Source: an uncultured Lachnospiraceae bacterium (GTDB lineage: Bacteria; Bacillota; Clostridia; Lachnospirales; Lachnospiraceae). Taken from it: 12,365 bases of DNA. A program made the position numbers and the translations under genes. The DNA is taken from positions 1 through 12,365 of the forward strand of contig CAMJWQ010000069.1 in the NCBI GenBank assembly GCA_946409475.1, written 5' to 3'. Positions 7,613-12,365 of the stretch are shown piece after piece (the stretch's first letter is position 1; each line of letters opens with the position of its first letter). The notes beneath the pieces were generated by a model that saw only the letters and a list, made by a program, of their open reading frames with translations, did no database searches and was not told the DNA's origin.

Positions 7613-7616
7613 CGGC
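7593..7616. repeat. Inverted repeat inside the spoVAE promoter region
   Basis: Arms GCCGG (7593-7597) and CCGGC (7612-7616) enclose ATAT (7599-7602) and ATAT (7607-7610), with one mismatch pair and a 4-base centre. It covers the spacer and -35 of the candidate spoVAE promoter. There is no T-run on either side, so it does not look like a terminator. It may be an operator. Confidence 0.5.
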
Positions 7617-7665
7617 ACATTATGAATGGCATGGCAAAATAGCAGCAAAGCTGAATAGTAACTTA

Positions 7666-7694
7666 TTGACCATATGATAAAAGCATAGTATAAT
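7666..7694 (+). promoter_or_regulatory. Near-consensus sigma-A promoter for the TSUP transporter gene
   Basis: -35 TTGACC (7666-7671), exactly 17 nt of spacer, -10 TATAAT (7689-7694); the predicted start near 7701 gives a leader of about 25 nt including AAAAGGAG. This is the best vegetative promoter in the window and implies expression during growth, unlike the flanking sporulation genes. Confidence 0.75.
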
Positions 7695-7725
7695 TCCATT
7701 GAATTACATACAAAAGGAGTAAGCC

Positions 7726-8484
7726 ATGTTTCCATCCATACCTATACTTTTCATTGTTTGTCCATTAGTTTTTACAGCCGGTTTGGTAGACTCCATCGCA
7801 GGCGGCGGAGGTTTGATTTCTTTACCTGCCTATTTAATAGCCGGAATTCCACCTCATCAGGCAATTGCAACAAATAAGCTTTCTTCCTCCATTGGTACCA
7901 CTATCTCTGCGGCCCGCTATATAAAAAACGGATATGTCAACTTTTTATTGGCAATTCCTTCCATTTTATTGGCATTAATTGGTTCTGTAATAGGAGCCTA
8001 TCTTACCTTGTTAATCCCCGAGGTTTATTTTAAATATATTTTAAGTGCCGTATTACCTGTGGTAGCTTATTTTGTATTACGTAAGGATAAAAAAGAGAAT
8101 TTATTGTATGAAAGAACCGTTTCCTTTAAAAGACAGGTAATAATCGTAATATTGTCTTCTTTTATTATCGGTACCTATGACGGATTTTACGGACCGGGCA
8201 CAGGAACTTTTTTACTGTTTATTTATACCAAAATTGCCGGCATGGAATTACGGACAGCGTCCGGTAATGTAAAGCTTGTTAATCTGTCGTCTAATATAGG
8301 TTCACTTATTACATTTTTAATGAAGGGCCAGACTCTTATTTCACTTGGCCTGATCTCCGGATTATTCTGTCTTCTTGGTCATTATATCGGCTCCGGTTTA
8401 GTGATAAAGAACGGGTATAAGATAGTAAAGCCCATTGTCATTCTGGTCTTGTTTTTATTGTTTATTAAAATCCTTACATCGTAA
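7726..8484 (+). CDS. TSUP-family membrane transporter (TauE/SafE, YfcA-like)
   Basis: 252 residues with about seven or eight membrane segments and the internal two-fold repeat of the TSUP (formerly DUF81) family. Repeat one carries AGLVDSIAGGGGLISLPAYL and NKLSS; repeat two carries YDGFYGPGTGTFLLF and KLVNLSSNIGSL. These match the E. coli YfcA branch (DSIAGGGGL, YDGFFGP.AGSF, KLLNATSNIGGL). Related proteins export sulfite, sulfoacetate or other small organic anions, but the substrate here is unknown. The ATG follows AAAAGGAG at six bases. The gene is transcribed against the spoVA genes, sits exactly between spoVAD and spoVAE, and its last 11 bases overlap the end of spoVAD. No terminator follows it, so its transcript probably extends antisense into spoVAD. 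Confidence 0.92.
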   Translation: MFPSIPILFIVCPLVFTAGLVDSIAGGGGLISLPAYLIAGIPPHQAIATNKLSSSIGTTISAARYIKNGYVNFLLAIPSILLALIGSVIGAYLTLLIPEVYFKYILSAVLPVVAYFVLRKDKKENLLYERTVSFKRQVIIVILSSFIIGTYDGFYGPGTGTFLLFIYTKIAGMELRTASGNVKLVNLSSNIGSLITFLMKGQTLISLGLISGLFCLLGHYIGSGLVIKNGYKIVKPIVILVLFLLFIKILTS

Positions 8485-9490
8485 TATTTTCGATAATCAC
8501 TGCGTGGGCAATTCCCGGAACGCTCTTTCCTTCATTGTAGCTTATGGTAGATAATAATGCTCCCGTAGGAACAAATAATACTTTTTTCCACATTTTATTC
8601 TGCAGCTGTTTTAAAATATAAGCACTTAACGTTACCGCCGAGCAGCCGCAGCCACTTCCGCCGGCATGGGTATCCTGATTATCCTGATCAAATATTTCAA
8701 TGCCGCAATCCATGTGCTGCTTACTGATATCATATCCCTTTTCCTTCAGTAATTTTATTAGTATTTCCTGGCCTACATACCCTAAATCTCCGGTAATTAT
8801 CTTATCATATTCATCAGGCAGATAATCAAAGTCACTTAAGCTTTGGAATATGGTATCTGTTGCCGCCGGGGCCATACAGGCCCCCATATTTAATGAATCC
8901 TTAACGCCATAATCCACTATTTTACCCGGTGTGATACCTGTTATTTGAATATCGGAATATTCTTTGCTTAATACGAAGGCTCCGCTCCCCGTAACAGTCC
9001 ATGACGCAGATAAAGGCCTCTGATTCCCATATTCCAGCGGAAAACGAAACTGTTTTTCAGCACTGGCAAAATGACTGGAGGTTACGGCCACTACATGGTC
9101 TGCAAAGCCTCCTGCTATAGCCATCGCCCCTAAGCTTAATGCTTCTCCGCATGTGGAACAGGCACCGTAAACCCCGAATAAAGGTATATTGAAATCCAGA
9201 AGCCCAAAGGAGGACGCTATTGTCTGCCCTAATAAATCTCCTGCAAAAAGATAGCGGATATTTTCTTTTTCCAGACGGGCTTTACCAAGGACTAACGTAA
9301 CAGCCTCTTTTTGTAATGTACTTTCCGCTTCTTCCCAGGATTCACAGCCAAATATGGGATCCTCGCAAATGACATCAAATAATTCGCCTAAGGGACCTTC
9401 TCCTTCTTTTTTACTGACTATCGAAGCAGAATTTAAAATACCGACTCTGGTATCAAATTTAATACTTTGTTTGCCCATTATCTGTGCCAT
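8474..9490 (-). CDS. spoVAD: Stage V sporulation protein AD (SpoVAD, DPA-binding, thiolase-like)
   Basis: 338 residues, the normal size for SpoVAD. It aligns from GKQSIKF and EGPLGELFD through LFAGDLLGQ and GACST (Cys111, matching Cys110 of B. subtilis SpoVAD by recollection of that sequence), VTSSHFASAEKQFRFPLEYG, TVTGSGA, MAPAATDTI, TGDLG, and HAGGSGCGCSAV near the end. SpoVAD has a thiolase-like fold, binds dipicolinic acid directly and sits on the forespore/inner membrane with the SpoVA channel proteins. The start is the ATG at 9488-9490, whose A is also the last base of the spoVAC stop (TGATG); AGGAG lies seven bases before. The frame is open 17 codons further, inside spoVAC, but this is not the start. 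Its 3' end overlaps the opposing transporter gene by 11 bp, with no terminator visible. Confidence 0.97.
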   Translation of the reverse strand: MAQIMGKQSIKFDTRVGILNSASIVSKKEGEGPLGELFDVICEDPIFGCESWEEAESTLQKEAVTLVLGKARLEKENIRYLFAGDLLGQTIASSFGLLDFNIPLFGVYGACSTCGEALSLGAMAIAGGFADHVVAVTSSHFASAEKQFRFPLEYGNQRPLSASWTVTGSGAFVLSKEYSDIQITGITPGKIVDYGVKDSLNMGACMAPAATDTIFQSLSDFDYLPDEYDKIITGDLGYVGQEILIKLLKEKGYDISKQHMDCGIEIFDQDNQDTHAGGSGCGCSAVTLSAYILKQLQNKMWKKVLFVPTGALLSTISYNEGKSVPGIAHAVIIENITM

Positions 9491-9957
9491 CAAATCACTC
9501 CTATCACTCTTAAAATATAATAAAGCAATCCTAAAACCCATGAGGTAAAAATACCATATAAGATAACGGGTCCTGCTATTGTAAATATTTTACATCCTAT
9601 TCCAAAAACCTGACCTTCCTTTTTATATTCAATTGCAGGAGCTGCCACGGAATTGGCAAATCCCGTAATGGGTACCAGTGCTCCGGCACCTCCGAACTTC
9701 ACAAGACTGGGATAAATATTAAATCCTGTTAATACAACGGCGGCCAATACCAATATTAAAGATGTCCAGGCTCCCTGAGTATCTTTATCCATTCCCAGAG
9801 ATTTACAATAATTCATGATAGCCTGTCCGATAACACATATAATTCCTCCTATTATAAACGCCCTGCACATATTGGCGGCCAGATTATGGGTAGGAGTTAC
9901 CTGTTTAATATATTGATTATATTGCTGGTTTCTTTCTTGCTTTTCTTTTTCATTCAT
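9490..9957 (-). CDS. spoVAC: Stage V sporulation protein AC (SpoVAC, membrane channel component)
   Basis: 155 residues. After a charged N-terminal stretch (MNEKEKQERNQQYNQYIKQ) come membrane segments AFIIGGIICVIGQAI, SLILVLAAVVLTGF, the conserved KFGGAGALVPITGFANSVAAPAIE loop, and a C-terminal segment GIFTSWVLGLLYYILRV. In B. subtilis SpoVAC behaves as a mechanosensitive channel for dipicolinate; here that is inferred from family membership. The ATG at 9955-9957 is preceded by AGGAAG; the gap to spoVAB is 14 nt, and the stop shares one base with the spoVAD start, indicating translational coupling. Confidence 0.97.
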   Translation of the reverse strand: MNEKEKQERNQQYNQYIKQVTPTHNLAANMCRAFIIGGIICVIGQAIMNYCKSLGMDKDTQGAWTSLILVLAAVVLTGFNIYPSLVKFGGAGALVPITGFANSVAAPAIEYKKEGQVFGIGCKIFTIAGPVILYGIFTSWVLGLLYYILRVIGVI

Positions 9958-9971
9958 AGTAACACTTCCTG

Positions 9972-10388
9972 CTATTTATAATCTTTTATAAAATAAACTA
10001 AGGATCCGACTGCTTTTCCGATGGCTACGGCGTTAATTGCCAATTTTAAATTTTTAAACTTAACCCTTCTGCTGAATACGGGAATAGTATCCAGCATCTC
10101 AGCGATTGATAAGGCCAGACATCCGACAAAGATACCGGAAAAGAAACCAAAAACGGAAGCAAATAAGAAACCGAATAAAATTTTAAATTGAAAAATGCTT
10201 AATACTCCTCCAAATATAGTACCGGCAACCACAAAATTTTCATATTTTAAAACTTCCTTTGCCGTACGGGTTCTGCCGGCGAATCTGGGAACCAGGCCTA
10301 CGGAAATTAAAACGGTGAACACTCCTCCGGAAACAACGGCACCGGAACTGATACCAATAATAGCTAATAGAAACAGGCTAATCCACAT
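9972..10388 (-). CDS. spoVAB: Stage V sporulation protein AB (SpoVAB)
   Basis: 138 residues, mostly hydrophobic, with about four membrane segments: MWISLFLLAIIGISSGAVVSGGVF, a segment around FVVAGTIFGGVLSIFQ, LFGFLFASVFGFFSGIFVGCLALSIAEML, and AIGKAVGSLVYFI. The SpoVAB hallmarks 'GLVPR', 'IFVGCLALSIAEMLDTIPVFSRR' and 'AIGKAVGS' are present. Its individual role in dipicolinate uptake is not established beyond being part of the SpoVA set. The start could be TTG at 10391, better spaced from GGGAGGG, or ATG at 10388, chosen here. It overlaps the spoVAA 3' end by 11 bp. Confidence 0.93.
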   Translation of the reverse strand: MWISLFLLAIIGISSGAVVSGGVFTVLISVGLVPRFAGRTRTAKEVLKYENFVVAGTIFGGVLSIFQFKILFGFLFASVFGFFSGIFVGCLALSIAEMLDTIPVFSRRVKFKNLKLAINAVAIGKAVGSLVYFIKDYK

Positions 10389-11019
10389 CAATGGAATTTC
10401 CCTCCCTGTTATTGCTTTCTACAATCGCTGTGTCAACATCTTCCTCATAAATACGCATTTCCACTTCAATGGGAGTAGGATCATTTGTTATTCTTTTCTT
10501 ACCGATATGGTTATAAAAAACTACAATTCCCGCGGATAAGCCCAGGGAGTAGAACACCTCCAAGGATGTGATCCCCATGGCTTCTTTCCCTGTGATAAGA
10601 AAATATAAATTGTCAAACACACTTGTAATCCCAATATCATTATGAAATGCCATGATGGTGAAAGCCGTGCCAAAAAAACATATACAGCAGACAAATCCTA
10701 CTTTGATGAAATACCAGATTTTCTCTGCCCTTCCTATATTTTTAGGCTTCACAATCTCTACTATGACATCTGTTTCACCCAGATTTACAACGGTGACCTG
10801 TGGGAAAATCTGATTAACCACTTCAATAATTTTTAAAATGCTGATTACGTATTGTGATTTTTGCTCTGCCTTTTCAATGTCTAAAATTTGTAATGCTTTG
10901 ACTTGTGATAAAATGCCACTGTCCGTACAATACACTTTTCCAATATCAGAAATCAAAACCTTATCTTTTGTGATTTTGACATTTCTCTCAGCCTTTATAT
11001 ACAGAGTTTCTTTTATCAT
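10378..11019 (-). CDS. spoVAA: Stage V sporulation protein AA (SpoVAA)
   Basis: 213 residues, close to the B. subtilis protein. The N-terminal half is soluble and beta-rich (ETLYIKAERNVKITKDKVLISDIGKVYC, VVNLGETDVIVEI). Two membrane segments follow: IWYFIKVGFVCCICFFGTAFTIMAFH, and a second around FYSLGLSAGIVVFYNHIG, with a polar C-terminal tail rich in Glu/Asp. The start is the ATG at 11017-11019, which overlaps the stop codon of the small upstream ORF as ATGA; AGGGA lies about nine bases before it. A GTG six codons upstream (11037) is in frame but lies inside the small ORF. It is the first recognised gene of the spoVA run. Confidence 0.93.
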   Translation of the reverse strand: MIKETLYIKAERNVKITKDKVLISDIGKVYCTDSGILSQVKALQILDIEKAEQKSQYVISILKIIEVVNQIFPQVTVVNLGETDVIVEIVKPKNIGRAEKIWYFIKVGFVCCICFFGTAFTIMAFHNDIGITSVFDNLYFLITGKEAMGITSLEVFYSLGLSAGIVVFYNHIGKKRITNDPTPIEVEMRIYEEDVDTAIVESNNREGNSIDVD

Positions 11020-11174
11020 ACAAGGCTGTCCCTGCACTTTTGCAAAAATCCTTTAACCATAGTCCCTTCCGTATAGGCAGTTTCACCCTTATAAAAGATC
11101 AGGTAACATAAGACCGCTATGACAGCAACGGCAATAAACGCAGCAATGATATACCATCCCTTATATTTGTTCAT
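11016..11174 (-). CDS. Uncharacterised small membrane protein coupled to spoVAA
   Basis: 52 residues, not recognised. It starts MNKYKGWYIIAAFIAVAVIA, with one predicted membrane segment at about residues 7-28, followed by a short polar tail that begins FYKGETAYTEG and ends CRDSLV. The ATG (11172-11174) has AGAGGA nine bases upstream. Its TGA overlaps the spoVAA ATG in a four-base ATGA, the same close packing as the rest of the operon, and a candidate sigma-G promoter lies about 47 nt ahead. Start signal, coupling and membrane character together argue for a real first gene of the spoVA operon. Homology could not be tested, and no function is assigned. Confidence 0.7.
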   Translation of the reverse strand: MNKYKGWYIIAAFIAVAVIAVLCYLIFYKGETAYTEGTMVKGFLQKCRDSLV

Positions 11175-11217
11175 AGTATCGCATCCTCTTAAAACAATAT
11201 TTGGCTTTTATCTCATT

Positions 11218-11232
11218 TACTACTGTGTAGTA
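11218..11232. repeat. Short perfect dyad over the spoVA transcription start
   Basis: TACTAC (11218-11223), TGT, GTAGTA (11227-11232): perfect 6-bp arms around a 3-base centre. It overlaps the -10 and the predicted start site of the candidate sigma-G promoter, so it could be a regulator site. In B. subtilis the sigma-G spoVA promoter is modulated by SpoVT; whether that applies here is unknown. Confidence 0.4.
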
Positions 11233-11256
11233 TTACATGATTTTCAAAAAATATAC
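11228..11256 (-). promoter_or_regulatory. Candidate sigma-G promoter for the spoVA run
   Basis: On the minus strand, -35 GTATA (11256-11252), a 17-nt spacer and -10 AATACTA (11234-11228), six of seven bases of the sigma-G form CATACTA. The start would be near 11221, about 47 nt before the small ORF. The -35 lies in the distal arm of the sigF terminator. B. subtilis spoVA is a known sigma-G operon, which supports the call. Confidence 0.55.
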
Positions 11257-11278
11257 CAAAGGTGTTGTTTTTTGGTAT
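11246..11278 (-). terminator. Rho-independent terminator after sigF
   Basis: On the minus strand ATACCAAA (11278-11271) pairs with TTTGGTAT (11260-11253) across a 10-base loop and is followed directly by ATTTTTT (11252-11246). It lies eight bases past the sigF stop codon and separates the spoIIA operon from spoVA. The stem is 8 bp and AU-rich, so some read-through is possible. Confidence 0.75.
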
Positions 11279-11285
11279 GCTGATG

Positions 11286-12002
11286 CTACTCTAACATGTG
11301 CCGTAAGGATTTTAATATTTTTTTCTCAAGTCTGGAAACCTGCACTTGTGAAATACCCAATTCACTTGCGATTTCTGTCTGTGTTTTTTCTTTAAAATAA
11401 CGCATTTTAATAAGCTCCCTCTCCTTTTCGTCAAGGGAATTCATTAATTCTTCAACTACAATTCTATTCACTATGTTATGATTTATATCCTTTTCTTCTT
11501 CTATTTTATCTATTAAGTAAATGGCATTACCGTCACCCTGGTAAATGGTTTTATATAAGGATTCCACTTCATTTCCTGCTTCCATTGCCATAATTACATT
11601 TTCTTCGCTAATGCCGATTTCTGCCGCAATTTCTTCCAGGGAAGGCTCTCTTCCCGTATCGTGATTGATATGTTCTCTTGCCGCCCTTACTTTAACAGCT
11701 GTCTCTTTTAATGTTCTGCTCACTTTTATCATTCCGTCATCTCTAAGAAATCTTTTTATTTCACCGGTTATCATAGGTACTGCATAGGTAGAAAATTTAA
11801 CGTCATAGGAAGTATCAAACTTGTCTATGGCTTTCATTAAACCTATGCTGCCTATTTGAAATAAATCCTCCATTTCCTGTCCCCTGCCTGCAAATCTTCT
11901 GACTATGCTCCATACCAGGCCCAGATTGTTCTCAATGAGTATCTCTCTCGCTTCTTTATCCCCTTCGTGTGATTTCCTGATTAAAGCGATTGTATCCTCC
12001 AT
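11286..12002 (-). CDS. sigF: RNA polymerase sigma-F factor, first forespore-specific sigma
   Basis: 238 residues of a sigma-70 family factor of the SigB/F/G group. Region 2 is visible as NNLGLVWSIVRRFAGRG, EDLFQIGSIGLMKAIDKFD (45-63) and FSTYAVPMITGEIKRFLRDDG (70-90). Region 3 follows (EPSLEEIAAEIGISEENV), and region 4 ends in the helix-turn-helix TQTEIASELGISQVQVSRLE (about 207-226). Identity as SigF rather than SigG rests on the adjacent upstream spoIIAB and the downstream spoVA genes. SigF turns on early forespore genes and is held inactive by SpoIIAB. The ATG at 12000-12002 has AAAGGA upstream within the end of spoIIAB, 12 nt past its stop. The promoter of the operon lies outside the window. 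Confidence 0.95.
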   Translation of the reverse strand: MEDTIALIRKSHEGDKEAREILIENNLGLVWSIVRRFAGRGQEMEDLFQIGSIGLMKAIDKFDTSYDVKFSTYAVPMITGEIKRFLRDDGMIKVSRTLKETAVKVRAAREHINHDTGREPSLEEIAAEIGISEENVIMAMEAGNEVESLYKTIYQGDGNAIYLIDKIEEEKDINHNIVNRIVVEELMNSLDEKERELIKMRYFKEKTQTEIASELGISQVQVSRLEKKILKSLRHMLE

Positions 12003-12014
12003 TGATTCATTCCT

Positions 12015-12365
12015 TTACTCCTCATATTTTGTAACATCGGTTCCTATCCTTTTCCTCATGATAATTTTCGTACCCTTTCCCACTTCCGACTGCACTGTCA
12101 AATCATCCATAAAAGCTTCCATAAAAGCAAATCCCATACCGGAACGTTCTAAATCCGGTCTTGTTGTAAATAACGGTTCCATTGCCTTTTTCACGTCCGC
12201 AATTCCTTTTCCCTTATCCTCTATACATATTGTCAATTCTTTATCTTCCATCCTGCATTCGATTCTGATCCAATCCTCTTTATCATCATATCCATGAATA
12301 ATAGCATTTGTTACCGCCTCAGATACGGCAGTTTTAACATCTTCTATTTCTTCCAGTGTTGGATT
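12015..12365 (-). CDS. spoIIAB: Anti-sigma-F factor / serine kinase SpoIIAB, N-terminus outside the window
   Basis: 116 residues are visible and the 5' end runs off the right edge; about 30 N-terminal residues should be missing. The GHKL/HATPase fold is shown by the N box EAVTNAIIHGY (about visible residues 16-26), the G1 box DKGKGI (50-55) and the G2 region SGMGFAFM (75-82). The visible frame begins NPTLEEIEDVKTAVS. The ATG at 12251 is internal, because the upstream codons carry the conserved N box. SpoIIAB binds SigF and phosphorylates SpoIIAA with ATP; SpoIIAA is expected just beyond the window. It is followed by sigF after 12 nt, the standard spoIIA order. Confidence 0.96.
   Translation of the reverse strand, partial: NPTLEEIEDVKTAVSEAVTNAIIHGYDDKEDWIRIECRMEDKELTICIEDKGKGIADVKKAMEPLFTTRPDLERSGMGFAFMEAFMDDLTVQSEVGKGTKIIMRKRIGTDVTKYEE

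Noticed and set aside
7550..7735. 62-codon N-terminal extension of spoVAE
   Set aside because: It covers the divergent promoters and the TSUP start, has no SpoVAE-like sequence, and a good GAGAGGAG site precedes the ATG at 7549.
12015..12251. Short 78-codon gene starting at 12251
   Set aside because: The frame continues upstream to the window edge with the conserved SpoIIAB N box, so the ATG is internal.
11905..12297. Plus-strand 130-codon open frame opposite sigF/spoIIAB
   Set aside because: It is the complement of two clear conserved genes, Ser/Ile-rich with no motif or ribosome binding site of note.

Overview
The window reads as chromosome from a low-GC, endospore-forming member of the Clostridia, most like Lachnospiraceae. 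The grounds are AT-rich intergenic DNA, strong AAGGAGG-type ribosome binding sites, a complete set of sporulation genes (spoIIAB, sigF, spoVAA-AB-AC-AD and spoVAE), a twin OB-fold SSB-like protein and a class A penicillin-binding protein with a Cys-rich tail. No tRNA, rRNA, transposon, phage or CRISPR signal was seen, so this looks like core chromosome and not an acquired island.

Left part (1-4006). The 5' end of a corrinoid adenosyltransferase gene (cobO/btuR type) leaves the window on the minus strand. Next comes an SSB-like gene (minus), then typA/bipA (plus). typA converges on a minus-strand pair: a small protein resembling the DUF6514 family, followed by a YigZ/IMPACT-family gene. The stop codons of typA and yigZ interlock in a 4-bp TTAA, leaving no room for an intergenic terminator.

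Middle (4007-7192). A roughly 350-bp AT-rich gap holds back-to-back candidate promoters. It is followed by a full-length bifunctional PBP1A-type peptidoglycan synthase (plus), which ends at a strong hairpin terminator shared with the convergent spoVAE.

Right part (7193-12365). This is a minus-strand sporulation block. spoIIAB (its 5' end lies outside the window) and sigF form the end of the spoIIA operon, closed by a hairpin terminator. A candidate sigma-G promoter overlaps that terminator and leads into a tightly coupled run: an unannotated 52-codon single-membrane-segment ORF, then spoVAA, spoVAB, spoVAC and spoVAD. The last member, spoVAE, is cut off from this run by a plus-strand TSUP/YfcA-like transporter gene. 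The transporter has a near-consensus sigma-A promoter and overlaps the spoVAD 3' end by 11 bp; spoVAE has its own candidate forespore promoter.

Functionally, SpoIIAB holds SigF inactive until forespore commitment. SigF starts the forespore programme, and its successor sigma-G is expected to drive spoVA, whose membrane proteins and DPA-binding SpoVAD move dipicolinic acid into, and later out of, the spore core. The most unusual parts are the split, antisense-interrupted spoVA locus and the small ORF translationally coupled to spoVAA.
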